This document shows positions 1 through 8,834 of a stretch of DNA of 64,000 nt, one piece after another (the first letter of the stretch is position 1; the number at the start of each line of letters is the position of its first letter). The notes beneath the pieces were generated by a model, which was not told where the DNA came from, did no database searches, and saw only the letters and a program-made list of their open reading frames with translations. A program made the position numbers and the translations under genes. This stretch comes from Planctomycetota bacterium (GTDB lineage Bacteria; Planctomycetota; Planctomycetia; Gemmatales; Gemmataceae), in assembly GCA_016873225.1 (NCBI GenBank), contig VGXS01000009.1, positions 1 to 64,000 on the forward strand. Direction: 5' to 3'.

Positions 1-1156
1 TAAGCTCCGACTCAAACAGCCGGGCCAGGTCGTGGAATGAGAAGCGGTTTTCGGCTCGGCATTCCTCGAGGTAGGCCCGGTGCGCCGCCTCGAAGAAAAC
101 GCCCCAGGCCCTGTAAACCTGAAACCTGTCGTTTTCGGCGAAAACCTGTTCCTCGGTTTGGTACACCATGCGGTCGAAGGGGGCGATAGCGGGGAGAATG
201 TCGGCTTGTAACGCGTCTAGTGAATCCGAGTAACAAGTTCCGTCTCCAGCAGCCAGCCCTTGTGTTTTGGGTTTACCTTTGCTGTTGAAGAGAGTTTGTC
301 GTAGCCGTTGAAATAACTCTGGCTGGGTGGCATTCTCCGCATGCCATGTTTGGTTCAACTCTTGAATGGCCCGAATCGCCCCGTTGTTGTGTCCCAACAA
401 TTCCGCGACAGCCGCACTCAATCGGGCATGAAACCCTTCGGCCAGCGGATGCCAAATCATGGTCCATTCGTCCCGCGGCGGGTTGGCCAGCATCGCCTCA
501 AGCTTCTCATAACCACCCTGGCCGTCGGCCAGCAGGCTGATCGTTCGCGCCGCGGTCGGCCCGTCGCCATCCTTGGACATGAGTTCAACGAACCGGCCTC
601 GGAGGTCCTTGGCCCGGTATTCGCCTCCAAGGCGCTCCAAAGCCATCCCCAGTTCCGATTCCGGCTGGTCGGCGGCCAGTTCCATCACCCGCCTCACCGC
701 TTTTTCGGCGAGAATCTCGCGGCCGACATCATCGAGCACCTCAATGGAGGGGTCGAACCGCGTGGAACCCGCCACGGCCATCCGCCTCAGCCGGTCCTGG
801 ACCAAGGAGTCGATGGTGCCGATCGCCGCTCCGGGCAAATCGCGCAAATGGCCTTCCCAAAATGCCCGCCGCGTGGGGTCGGCAGTCCCGTCGCGTTCCG
901 TCTCCATGGCCTTGCGAATCCGGGCGCGGAGGTTCGCCGCGGCCTTGCGGGTGAAGGTGATGACGGCGAACCTGTCGAGGCGGATCGGGTTTTCCTTCTC
1001 GTCGCAGTCCTCAATGAGCGACTTCAGCAGCAGCGCCACCAGCATGGTGGTCTTTCCCGAACCCGCCACGGCGTTGATGAGCAGGAATCCACGGGTTCGC
1101 AGAGCGTGCCGTTGCTCGATGTTGAGTTCGCGGAAAGTTCTCGTTGTTTGGAACAT
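1..1156 (-). CDS. AddA/UvrD-type helicase, C-terminally truncated by window edge
   Basis: N-terminal 385 codons of a superfamily 1 DNA helicase; the rest lies beyond the left edge. The start MFQTTRTFRELNIEQR is followed by a Q-motif-like NIEQRHAL and Walker A AVAGSGKTT near residue 28. Motif Ia is FTRKAAANLRARI, as in UvrD/RecB/AddA proteins, followed by a TIDSLVQDRL segment. Near the edge FSFHDLARL resembles the acidic motif that precedes Walker B in this family. The start lies 23 bases after the stop of the AddB-like gene, so the two are very likely cotranscribed. Known AddAB/RecBCD enzymes unwind and resect double-strand breaks for RecA loading. AddA is inferred from the pairing with an AddB-type nuclease. 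The C-terminal nuclease domain that would prove AddA rather than a UvrD paralogue is not in the window. Confidence 0.8.
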   Translation of the reverse strand, partial: MFQTTRTFRELNIEQRHALRTRGFLLINAVAGSGKTTMLVALLLKSLIEDCDEKENPIRLDRFAVITFTRKAAANLRARIRKAMETERDGTADPTRRAFWEGHLRDLPGAAIGTIDSLVQDRLRRMAVAGSTRFDPSIEVLDDVGREILAEKAVRRVMELAADQPESELGMALERLGGEYRAKDLRGRFVELMSKDGDGPTAARTISLLADGQGGYEKLEAMLANPPRDEWTMIWHPLAEGFHARLSAAVAELLGHNNGAIRAIQELNQTWHAENATQPELFQRLRQTLFNSKGKPKTQGLAAGDGTCYSDSLDALQADILPAIAPFDRMVYQTEEQVFAENDRFQVYRAWGVFFEAAHRAYLEECRAENRFSFHDLARLFESEL

Positions 1157-1179
1157 GGTTTCCTCGGGTTGGATGTTGT

Positions 1180-4065
1180 TCAGGCTTGGGGCGCCGTGGA
1201 ATAACGGCACGCGTCGCGCATCGAGCAGAAACTGGTGCATTCCGGTTTTTTCGAATCCGGGCCGAATGTCGTCAGCGAAATCGTTCCGGCGCGGATGCTG
1301 CCGGCATGGCCAACGATGGTTTGCGGCACCATGTTCAGATCCAGGGGCAAGGTTGTCCTGGCCTTGGTTCCCGGCATGCCATGGCTGGGCAGGATGTCGC
1401 ACTTGGCTCCCCCCAGCCCGACATAGGCCGCATGGATCTCCACGGCGGAGCCGGGAAGTGACTCGCAGCCAACCCGGGCGACATACCCGTAAAGGCCGGG
1501 CTGCACCAACCTGCCGTCGGAGCATTTACCCTTTTGGGTATCAAGCGAACCCGTCTTGAAGTCGATCACGGCGCGCGACTTGTCGGCAAGCTCCACCACG
1601 ATGTCGATTTGCCCGGTCACGCGCACATCGTTTCCTTTGTCATCACTCCCGATCACCAGGTTGAACCCGACCTCGCTTCCCAGCGAGACCGAATTTTGGA
1701 GAGCCTTGTGCCACTCGCGACTGGCCAGCCTTTCCCCCTGCCGCCGATGGTAAACCTCAAGGTAAGCCGATTGGTTGGACAACTCATCGGCCAAGGCCAC
1801 GCGCAAGGCGTCTGCCGGAGGTGGGAATGGCTGGCCGGCTGGTTCGAGGTGCGCCAACGCGGCGTGAACGGCGGTGCCGTAGGTGAGGGCCAGCCGGTCT
1901 TCGGATTCATCCTTCAACCTGAGTGTTTTTTCGGCATGGAAGCGGAACGGGCAGGCGACGAACGACTCCAGCACCGTGGCGCTGAAGGCCTTGTCGGCAC
2001 CCCAGCGCGCGGCCACCAGCGGCGCGGCCCATTCCTCAAGCCGGGCCCGATGCTGATGGGCCGACCAATCGACGATTTCCGGGGGAAGCGGCGCCGCCAT
2101 GGCGCGGCGCGGGCCTGTCGCCTCATCCATGCCGGGTGTTTCAATCATTGCCTTGATTCCGCGTCCGGCGACATGGGTCCAGCATGGCCCCGGCTGTCGT
2201 TCCTCCTCGCCGCGTTGCCTGGCGCGCGCCAAAACCACCCTTTTGGCCCCGGCCTCGAAGGCCTGCGTGAACAGGTAACGCCATTCACGCGACTTGCGGT
2301 GCTTCTCGTCCGCCGACAGGTCTTCGTCCGCGCGGCCAGAAGGGGGATATTCGCCCTCGTTCAAACCGGCCCAGATCACCGTGTCGAGCTTGAGGCCGCG
2401 CAGGGCCAGCGGGCGGATGATGCCCACGCGGTCGGTATCGTGTGACCGCAGCGTGAAGCGGTCGGATGCCAGAACGAGGTTGAGGGCCAGCAGGATATCG
2501 GGTTGGCCGTCCGCCATGGGAAAGTGCCGTGCCGGCGTTTCCGCCAGGGAATCAAGCGCGTCCACCAGGTTGCGCCAAGCCAGTTGGTCTTCCTCGATTT
2601 CCCTGTCTGGCATGGCTGGCGGGGCATATCGCGGCATCAGCTTGTTCTGGTAGTCGAGTTGTTCGAGGAACAGGCCCAACTGCCGGGTGAGCCAGGCGCC
2701 CGGACTAGCCGCGTCGACAGGGGAGCCGAAAACTCCCGCCACCATTTCCAGCCGGTTGGCGACCGCTTCGGCCAGTTGCCTGAGCGCCTCGATGGTATCC
2801 GGATTGGCGCCTTCGCGGGTGGATTCGGCATCAATCGCCCGGTTCCAGAACCCCAGCCATTCTTGCGCGGACTGCGATCGCAGATAGCCGATGCCGAGGG
2901 AGCGAAGTCGCTGAAGCCAATGCGCTCCCTCGAGTCCGCCGCGCATGACCGGGCTGGCCAGCAACTGGAAGATGTCGCCATGGTGGAACCGGCCCGACTG
3001 GCATTCCAGGGCCGCCCGCACCATGCGGGCCGGCCTCGAATCCGCGACACCGATCCACTCGGCCTGCGCCGAGCAGGGGATGCCGGCGCGTGTCAGCGCC
3101 TCGCGGATGGCCGTGGCCCGGGAGGCGTCCGGCGCCACGATGGCGATCTTCCCCGGCATTTCCACCAGGGCCGCGTCGGCGCGCAACAGCGAAGCCACCT
3201 TGCTTGCCACCCAATCCGGCAACTCCGCTTCCTGCGTCACCTCGACAAGCGACACGCCTTCGGGCGCGTCTTCCGGCGCCGATGTGAATAACGCCCGGCC
3301 GAACGATGCCAGCTTGCACTCGCATGGCGATTCATCATGGAAGGTGCGTCCCGTGCCATGGGCCATTCCCTCAAGGATCCGGTTGGCATCCTCATGCCAG
3401 GGCTGGCCGCGCGTGCCCGAAAGCCACAGCCTCACCTCCGTTTCCCTGCCCAGGGACTCAATGAACTTCAACTCGGGAGTGGTGAAATGGTGGAACCCAT
3501 CCAGCAGCACCAGCGGCATCGCCTCGCGAACATGCCTGCCGATGAGGGAGTCGTATTGGTCGAGGTCGCGCGAGACCAGGTCGGCGGCGTTCGCGCCGTC
3601 GGCCACGGCCGAGGCCTCCAGCAACGCCTCGTATTCCCTCACGGCCTTGTCAAGCGGATGGGCCGCCTCGGACGGATCGACCGGCGGAATCTGGTCGCGA
3701 TGGCGTTGCCGGCGCATGAGGCATTCGTTCACGAGTCCAGGCCCCGGATGAAAGCCGGCGTTTCCCAGCGCCTTGGCCATCATCAGCGCCTGCTCGGCGC
3801 TTCCGATGGGACGATGGCTGGAACCGATTTTCGCGGAAAGGTCTCCGATCAGGCCCTGAAGGGTGGTGATCCGCGGCAAAATCACCCTGGTGATGCCCAG
3901 TTCGCGCACCATCATCCGCCTGCGCCTGCTGGTGGGCACCACGATCACGGCCTTGTGCCCGGCTTCCACAAGGCTGGCGCGCCATTCACCGGCCTTGGCG
4001 GGTTCATCCGACCTCTCGGCCTGGCCCAGGCAAGGATGGTCGGAAACAATCACTTCAACAGCCAT
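1180..4065 (-). CDS. AddB-like PD-(D/E)XK nuclease/helicase subunit
   Basis: 961 residues. The N-terminus has VVPTSRRRRMMVREL (about residues 42-56), the degenerate helicase-like start seen in AddB/RexB proteins. The C-terminal third is a RecB-family nuclease: SFVACPFRF near residue 700, GTAVHAALAHL, and the catalytic VIDFKTG near residue 830. It ends with CTSFCSMRDAC. The cysteine in ACPFRF plus the C-terminal cysteine cluster matches the iron-sulfur arrangement known from AddB nuclease domains. It likely forms the dimer partner of the helicase downstream for recombinational break repair in the cytoplasm. The start is preceded by GGGGGAAG. It lies 71 bases downstream of the ABC ATPase gene on the same strand. 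I am sure of the nuclease family; the AddB name is inferred from architecture and the helicase neighbour. Confidence 0.82.
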   Translation of the reverse strand: MAVEVIVSDHPCLGQAERSDEPAKAGEWRASLVEAGHKAVIVVPTSRRRRMMVRELGITRVILPRITTLQGLIGDLSAKIGSSHRPIGSAEQALMMAKALGNAGFHPGPGLVNECLMRRQRHRDQIPPVDPSEAAHPLDKAVREYEALLEASAVADGANAADLVSRDLDQYDSLIGRHVREAMPLVLLDGFHHFTTPELKFIESLGRETEVRLWLSGTRGQPWHEDANRILEGMAHGTGRTFHDESPCECKLASFGRALFTSAPEDAPEGVSLVEVTQEAELPDWVASKVASLLRADAALVEMPGKIAIVAPDASRATAIREALTRAGIPCSAQAEWIGVADSRPARMVRAALECQSGRFHHGDIFQLLASPVMRGGLEGAHWLQRLRSLGIGYLRSQSAQEWLGFWNRAIDAESTREGANPDTIEALRQLAEAVANRLEMVAGVFGSPVDAASPGAWLTRQLGLFLEQLDYQNKLMPRYAPPAMPDREIEEDQLAWRNLVDALDSLAETPARHFPMADGQPDILLALNLVLASDRFTLRSHDTDRVGIIRPLALRGLKLDTVIWAGLNEGEYPPSGRADEDLSADEKHRKSREWRYLFTQAFEAGAKRVVLARARQRGEEERQPGPCWTHVAGRGIKAMIETPGMDEATGPRRAMAAPLPPEIVDWSAHQHRARLEEWAAPLVAARWGADKAFSATVLESFVACPFRFHAEKTLRLKDESEDRLALTYGTAVHAALAHLEPAGQPFPPPADALRVALADELSNQSAYLEVYHRRQGERLASREWHKALQNSVSLGSEVGFNLVIGSDDKGNDVRVTGQIDIVVELADKSRAVIDFKTGSLDTQKGKCSDGRLVQPGLYGYVARVGCESLPGSAVEIHAAYVGLGGAKCDILPSHGMPGTKARTTLPLDLNMVPQTIVGHAGSIRAGTISLTTFGPDSKKPECTSFCSMRDACRYSTAPQA

Positions 4066-4136
4066 GGAACTTCCCCCGGGTTCATCCTTGTTGATTCGCC
4101 GATGGCGCTGTTTGATTCAGGAATAGGATCGCGATT

Positions 4137-5513
4137 TCAGGCGGAAAGAGTATCCATGTCGAGCGACCGGTTGAGCCAATGGGGGCGATCGGCGGTCTCG
4201 TGCGTGGCGAAAACCAGGGCTTGGTTAGGCTGCAAATCCTTTTCCAGCCATGAGTTGACTCGATTCCTGTCCCCGGGGGCCAATCCTTGGTGCGGCTCAT
4301 CCAGCAGGAGCAAGTCGGCCCGCTTGAACAGGGCCCGGCCCACGAGCGCCATCCGCTGGACCGGTGCCGGTTGTTGCCGATAGGGTTCGTCGGCCACTTT
4401 CATCAGGGCGAAATGATCCATGAGCGCATCTAGTCGGGCCCGGTCGATTGCCTCGGGCGGGGGCGGCGTGAACGAACCGGTCAGGCCCGTGGTGATGGTC
4501 TGCCTCACGGTCAGGTGTTCATGGAAGTGGGCATGCACCTCCGGGGCGTGCCATGTCATCGGCCGGCGCGCCTCCCACAAGGTCTGCCCCTCGCCACGCC
4601 GGCGGCCGAACAACCTGATGTCGTTGCCGAACACCTGCGGATGATCCCCCCAGGCGAGGGCCAGCAAGGTGCTTTTGCCCGCGCCGTTTCCGCCGGCCAG
4701 ATGCCATCGTTCGCCGCGGCGCACGGTCCACGAGAACCCGTCGATGATGGTGTTGGCTCCATACCGCACCATCACGCTCCTGAATTCAAGCACGGCCTCG
4801 CCCGCCGCCGGGGCGCCTTCTCCCCGCGGTGTTTCCGCGCGGCTGTCGTGTTCCACCACCGGTTCCGCGCGCTGGAACCTTTCGTCCCGCAGGGTCAGCC
4901 TCAATGCCGTGCCCGCGAAATCCTCCTGTCGGGCCACCAGGACCACCGCGGCCAGGCCTTCCCGGCATAGCGATCCGATCCACGATGCGGCCTTGGCCCT
5001 GCGAATCCGGTCGAGGCCCGCCAGCGGGTCTTCCAAAATCACGGCGGCGGGCTGGACCCCCAGCGCCCTGGCCAGGCGGGCCCGGCGCATCTGTCCGCTG
5101 GAAAGCGATATCAGCGACCTATCCAAGAGGGAATCCAGTTCCAGCGCGCCGATGATCGCGGGCGATGCGTCAGCCGTGTATTGCCGAACGCTGGGGCCCT
5201 CATCCGCCCATCCCGCGTGGTAGCGTTGGCCGAGGAAATAATCGCCCGTGGAAAAGGCGCGCGACTGGCCGGCGAACGGCACATGCTCGAACCGTTCGGC
5301 CAAGCGGTGTTCCATGCCCTGCCGCCGGGCCACGGGCCACTGCGCGGTTCCCGACAGCGGACGCCCCCGGCCCAAAAGCAACTCGGCGACCGCCGACCAT
5401 CGCTCTCCCCGGTCTATGGCCAGCACATGGAGTTCGCCGGGATTCAATTCCCAGGTCCAATCGGCAATGCCTGGCGCGGCAACTCGCGACAAGCAAACCA
5501 GCGGAACGCTCAT
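4137..5513 (-). CDS. ModF-like duplicated ABC ATPase with degenerate first Walker A
   Basis: 458 residues, two ABC ATPase domains in one chain and no membrane segment, as in ModF/PhrA-type ATPases. In domain 1 the position expected for Walker A reads IDRGERWSAVAEL and has no GKS/T, but a good signature LSSGQMRR and Walker-B-like AVILEDPLAG remain. In domain 2 Walker A is intact (AGGNGAGKST) and Walker B is LLLLDEP, but the signature position reads QQPAPVQRM instead of LSGGQ. In an ABC sandwich, the intact Walker A of domain 2 would face the intact signature of domain 1, giving one working composite site. The start overlaps the miaE stop by four bases (ATGA). The substrate or partner is unknown. 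A transport role is doubtful because no permease gene is nearby. Confidence 0.8.
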   Translation of the reverse strand: MSVPLVCLSRVAAPGIADWTWELNPGELHVLAIDRGERWSAVAELLLGRGRPLSGTAQWPVARRQGMEHRLAERFEHVPFAGQSRAFSTGDYFLGQRYHAGWADEGPSVRQYTADASPAIIGALELDSLLDRSLISLSSGQMRRARLARALGVQPAAVILEDPLAGLDRIRRAKAASWIGSLCREGLAAVVLVARQEDFAGTALRLTLRDERFQRAEPVVEHDSRAETPRGEGAPAAGEAVLEFRSVMVRYGANTIIDGFSWTVRRGERWHLAGGNGAGKSTLLALAWGDHPQVFGNDIRLFGRRRGEGQTLWEARRPMTWHAPEVHAHFHEHLTVRQTITTGLTGSFTPPPPEAIDRARLDALMDHFALMKVADEPYRQQPAPVQRMALVGRALFKRADLLLLDEPHQGLAPGDRNRVNSWLEKDLQPNQALVFATHETADRPHWLNRSLDMDTLSA

Positions 5514-6085
5514 GAGTGCACGCGCGCCAGCGGTTCGCCTTCCATGATGATCGCCGCCTCGGCTTCGGCCAGTTCCGTCAGGCGCCGCCTCACCTCGTCG
5601 CGGGGAGCGAAAAGCTGCGCCAGTTGGACATAGGATCCATGGTGGCGGGCTTCCGACTCATAAAGGGATCCGAAAAAGGCGGCCAGGTCGCGGTCGGCGA
5701 GGTTGTCTCGCAAAATTCCGAACCGCTCGCACGACCTCGCCTCAATGAGCGCCGCCACCAGCAGCCTGTCCACCGCCTTGGCGGGTTCCTCGCGGCGGAT
5801 GAGGCCATGGAGGCGTTCGCCATACGCCGAAGGCCGCAGCTTGCGCCAGGGCCAACCTCGCTCCTGGATTTTTCCCAGCACCAGTTCGAAGTGCTCCAGT
5901 TCCTCGCGCACGATGGCCGTCATCGCCCGGGCCAGGTCCGGGTGGTCGACATACGAGAACAGGAGGTTCATCGCCACGCCCGCGGCCTTCTTCTCGCAAT
6001 GCGCGTGGTCCAGCAACAATTCCTCGAGGCTGCCACCCACCTTGGCGATCCATGTGTCGGGGGTGGGCGCGTGCAGGTTCAGCAT
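5510..6085 (-). CDS. miaE: tRNA-(ms2io6A37) hydroxylase MiaE
   Basis: 191 residues, close to the usual size of MiaE, a ferritin-like di-iron monooxygenase that hydroxylates the isopentenyl group of 2-methylthio-N6-isopentenyladenosine at tRNA position 37. The iron-ligand pattern of four-helix di-iron proteins is visible: EELLLDHAHCEKKA, REELEHFELVL, LIEARSCERF and YESEARHHGSY. The motif order and spacing match MiaE rather than ferritin or rubrerythrin. It is translationally coupled to the following ABC ATPase (four-base overlap) and starts 20 bases after the membrane protein gene upstream. The miaA and miaB genes that make its substrate are not in the window. Confidence 0.9.
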   Translation of the reverse strand: MLNLHAPTPDTWIAKVGGSLEELLLDHAHCEKKAAGVAMNLLFSYVDHPDLARAMTAIVREELEHFELVLGKIQERGWPWRKLRPSAYGERLHGLIRREEPAKAVDRLLVAALIEARSCERFGILRDNLADRDLAAFFGSLYESEARHHGSYVQLAQLFAPRDEVRRRLTELAEAEAAIIMEGEPLARVHS

Positions 6086-6105
6086 GGTCGGCGGGCCGTG
6101 GTTCG

Positions 6106-7410
6106 TCAGATCTTGATGTAAATCCTGTTGGCATCAAGATACCAGCAGGAGACCCAGTAGAACGACAGGCGAATGAGCGACCGCCACACGGGCCACAACA
6201 CCCCACCGGTCAACGCCGCCGCGATCGTCCAACCCGTGGCCGAGTCCACCGCCGCCAGATGGGTTTTCAGGGTGGCGTCCACCCAGGGTCCGAGCAGTTG
6301 CGCCATCACATACATGGCGATGGAGTTGCGCCCCACCACCACCAGCGGGTAGGCCCACCCCTTGCGGCCCCAGGCTTCCGTGGCCAGGTGGAAAAAACCG
6401 AGCATCAAGAGGGCCCAGCCGCCGCTGAACAAGACCCAGGAGGGCGTCCAGATCTTTTTCACGATGGGGCAGAGCGATTGCACATTCCCGAGCGCCGGAA
6501 TGGGGAGGATGGCCGGATCGCAGGCAATCCCAAGAATCAGGAACAAGACCCCGCCGCCGATGAGGGCCACGCATTGGCTGGCCTTGCCCCATTCCGTTCG
6601 CAGCCAGCCACCCGCGACCAGGCCGAGGACCATGGTGGCCAGCGATGGCAGGAAGTTCAGGGTCTGGTACCCGCCCTCGTTGATCCAGAATTGCCGGTCG
6701 TGAAACTCGGGCGCCGATTTCTCGGGCCTGGGAAACGCGTTCAACAGCAGGCGGTCGGCCGAGGCGGCGATGTTCACATGCTTGTTCCATGCCGCGTATC
6801 GTCCCTCATAGGGGCCGGTGTCGGGTTCCATCTTGCGGAACTGCTGGTATTCCTGGATTTCCGCCATGGTCGCGGCCGAGGGCGGGTTGAGCGCGAACAG
6901 TCCGAATGAAATGGCCAGGACGGCCACGAACGCCGCCGCCTGCACCCGCCACCCCAGGTCGGCCAACAGGAACAGCAGGGGATACCCCAGTCCGATCTGG
7001 GTGAGCACATTCACGAACGAGAAGTTGGTCATCGGCTGGCCGTTGGAAATGAGGAAGATTCCCAAAAGCACCAGCGCGACGGAGCGCACCAGGGCATGTC
7101 CGAGCCGACCGGAATAGCCTTGGCCGCCCTGTTCCCTGCGGGCGACGGAAAAAGCCAGGGAGGTGCCGACCAGGAACATGAACGAGGGCTGGATCAGGTC
7201 CCAGAAAGCGCAACCCTGCCAGGCGACATGAGAGGCTTGGAAGGCTGCCGCGCGCAGCAGGCCGCCCGCGAGTGTGCCTTCGGCGGCCCAGTCGGGATTG
7301 GCCGCCAGCAAGGACCCCAACCCCAATCCGCTCGAGGCCATGGCCATCATCACGAATCCGCGGTAGGCGTCGATTGAAACCAGCCGTTCGGCCTTGGGCT
7401 CCTTGATCAT
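6106..7410 (-). CDS. DUF5009/HGSNAT-like multi-pass membrane protein
   Basis: 434 residues from the start MIKEPKAERLVSIDAYRGF. The reading frame stays open to 7485, but the ATG at 7410 has GGGAGA about nine bases upstream and fits the family, which begins with ER..SIDAYRG. The sequence has many hydrophobic segments, for example LVRSVALVLLGIFLISNG and AAAFVAVLAISFGLFAL, and a conserved-looking SIDAYRGFVMM start plus GRNSIAMYVMAQLLGPW near the C-terminus. This pattern is that of DUF5009/DUF1624 proteins related to heparan-alpha-glucosaminide N-acetyltransferase, which move acyl groups across membranes. The bacterial substrate is unknown. It is the first gene of the minus-strand run leading to miaE and addBA. 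Confidence 0.8.
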   Translation of the reverse strand: MIKEPKAERLVSIDAYRGFVMMAMASSGLGLGSLLAANPDWAAEGTLAGGLLRAAAFQASHVAWQGCAFWDLIQPSFMFLVGTSLAFSVARREQGGQGYSGRLGHALVRSVALVLLGIFLISNGQPMTNFSFVNVLTQIGLGYPLLFLLADLGWRVQAAAFVAVLAISFGLFALNPPSAATMAEIQEYQQFRKMEPDTGPYEGRYAAWNKHVNIAASADRLLLNAFPRPEKSAPEFHDRQFWINEGGYQTLNFLPSLATMVLGLVAGGWLRTEWGKASQCVALIGGGVLFLILGIACDPAILPIPALGNVQSLCPIVKKIWTPSWVLFSGGWALLMLGFFHLATEAWGRKGWAYPLVVVGRNSIAMYVMAQLLGPWVDATLKTHLAAVDSATGWTIAAALTGGVLWPVWRSLIRLSFYWVSCWYLDANRIYIKI

Positions 7411-7688
7411 GACTAGGTCTCCCGGGTCAGTTCCTGCAGGCGATCGGGGCATGGTAACACGCCGAGGGAACCGACGACCCGTCATGGAACTCCGCAGCCC
7501 ATAACGAGGATGTCTTCATTCAGGGTGAGTCCCAACCTGATTGAAGCCGGGTCGGGCCAACCTCGATATCCCCGGAAGTCGGTTGGCTTCCGTCAGGCTT
7601 CGGGCGACCATCGTTTAGGGTGTTTTCGGGTGGTTTTGGCAGGATAATGTCTGGCGAGTGTCCAATTGGGATCAAGATTCTGCAATGA

Positions 7689-7717
7689 TTGACTTGATTG
7701 GAAATCAATGATACTTT
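7689..7717 (+). promoter_or_regulatory. Sigma70-like promoter for the DUF1559 gene
   Basis: TTGACT (7689-7694), a 17-base spacer, then TACTTT (7712-7717). This is five of six and four of six matches to the -35 and -10 consensus, in the right orientation about 60 bases upstream of the start codon. The same TACTTT with 17-base spacing recurs upstream of the pyrophosphatase gene at 56.9 kb. Confidence 0.55.
7694..7708. promoter_or_regulatory. Perfect palindrome in the promoter spacer, possible operator
   Basis: TTGATT-GGA-AATCAA is a perfect 6-bp inverted repeat with a 3-base centre, lying between the -35 and -10 boxes. A dimeric repressor bound there would block RNA polymerase. No regulator gene is adjacent, so the binding protein is unknown, and a short AT-rich palindrome could arise by chance. 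Confidence 0.35.
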
Positions 7718-7774
7718 AGCAAATGTCGCCCATCATATCATCTTCATTTCATTTCGCGTTTCGGGAGGTGCCTC

Positions 7775-8752
7775 ATGATTGGTCACAAACGATTGCTGCG
7801 ACCGGCGTTCACGCTCATTGAATTGCTGGTGGTGATTGCCATCATTGCCGTCCTGATCGGCCTGCTGGTTCCCGCGGTGCAAAAAGTGCGGGAGGCCGCC
7901 AACAGGATGAACTGTTCCAACCGCCAAAAGCAGTTGGCCCTGGCCCTTCATGGCTACCACGATGTCAACAATGCTTTTCCTCCCGGGCAGTACAACAATT
8001 TCTACTCCAATGACGCGCCTTATATTCGCGGTTGCTGGATCCATCCCATCCTGCCTTACATCGAACAGGCGAGCCTGTTCCAGAACTTCGAGAACAGCAA
8101 CCGGGTGAACGGTTGGGCGCTCCTTGCCGGTGGAAAAGCCACCATGGTTTCAACGCTTGTATGCCCCTCCGACCCGGCCAGCCCGAAAATCGACACGATC
8201 GACGGCAACAATGTCGTTTATCCCACCGGTGCCTCCATGTTTGAAAAGCAGGGCCTGCACACCAACATGGTCGTCTGCGCCGGTGACCGGGGATACGCCA
8301 ACCCTGCCGGCGGAGCCGGCACATCCGGCGGACAAAATCTCAACGGCATGTTCTTCGTGAAATCCAAGACAAGGATGGCGGATGTCACTGATGGCACATC
8401 CAACACCCTGATGCTCAGCGAGATCGTCCTGGTTGCCGACACCACGGTGAATGACCTTCGCGGCCGGTACAGCAACTCCTGGTATGGCAATAGCTGGTTC
8501 AGCGCCTTGAATCCGCCCAACACCTCCATCGCCGACCGCGTCGGCTATCAGGGCATCTCGACAACCAAGGCGCCCTCCACGCTGACAACGAACGACCCGT
8601 CCCCCAATCTCTCGGCCCGGAGCTATCATTCCGGAGGCGTGAACACCGCCTTTGCCGACGGTTCCACGCGTTTCATGCGCGAGAGCGTCAACCAGACAAC
8701 CTATCGAGCCATGGCGACGCGCGCCTTGGGAGAGGTCTTCAGCGACAACTGA
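7775..8752 (+). CDS. DUF1559 pseudopilin-like protein
   Basis: 325 residues. The N-terminus is a prepilin signal: basic residues, then AFTLIELLVVIAIIAVLIG, with expected cleavage before the FTLIE phenylalanine and methylation there. This is followed by VPAVQKVREAANRMNCSN and the DUF1559 body. Near the C-terminus SYHSGGVNTAFADGS is the H-x9-DG motif of the family (His, nine residues, Asp-Gly). Such proteins occur in many copies in planctomycete genomes. They are thought to be exported and assembled like type II secretion or type IV pilus minor pilins, but their exact role is unsettled. The start has a strong GGGAGGTG site. A small lipoprotein gene follows 82 bases later, a common pairing in this phylum. 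Confidence 0.93.
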   Translation: MIGHKRLLRPAFTLIELLVVIAIIAVLIGLLVPAVQKVREAANRMNCSNRQKQLALALHGYHDVNNAFPPGQYNNFYSNDAPYIRGCWIHPILPYIEQASLFQNFENSNRVNGWALLAGGKATMVSTLVCPSDPASPKIDTIDGNNVVYPTGASMFEKQGLHTNMVVCAGDRGYANPAGGAGTSGGQNLNGMFFVKSKTRMADVTDGTSNTLMLSEIVLVADTTVNDLRGRYSNSWYGNSWFSALNPPNTSIADRVGYQGISTTKAPSTLTTNDPSPNLSARSYHSGGVNTAFADGSTRFMRESVNQTTYRAMATRALGEVFSDN

Positions 8753-8834
8753 CCCTGTCGTGCCCGATGTGAGTTGGGCCGCGGGATTTGGCCGGAATGA
8801 GCCAAGGCTTGGAATAACCAGGGAGAGAGTGGTC

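Larger units (their letters stand above)
7411..7774. other. Divergent intergenic region upstream of the DUF1559 gene
   Basis: This 364-base gap separates two divergently transcribed genes and holds no convincing open reading frame. It carries the promoter and palindrome described separately at 7689-7717. It also contains a small 6-bp stem (CGGAAG/CTTCCG, 7573-7592) of unknown meaning. The DUF1559 gene is preceded by a strong ribosome binding site GGGAGGTG. Confidence 0.6.

Noticed and set aside
341..1204. Plus-strand frames at the left edge (287 and 328 residues)
   Set aside because: They are antisense to the AddA-like helicase, whose motifs (AVAGSGKTT, FTRKAAANL) read clearly on the minus strand.
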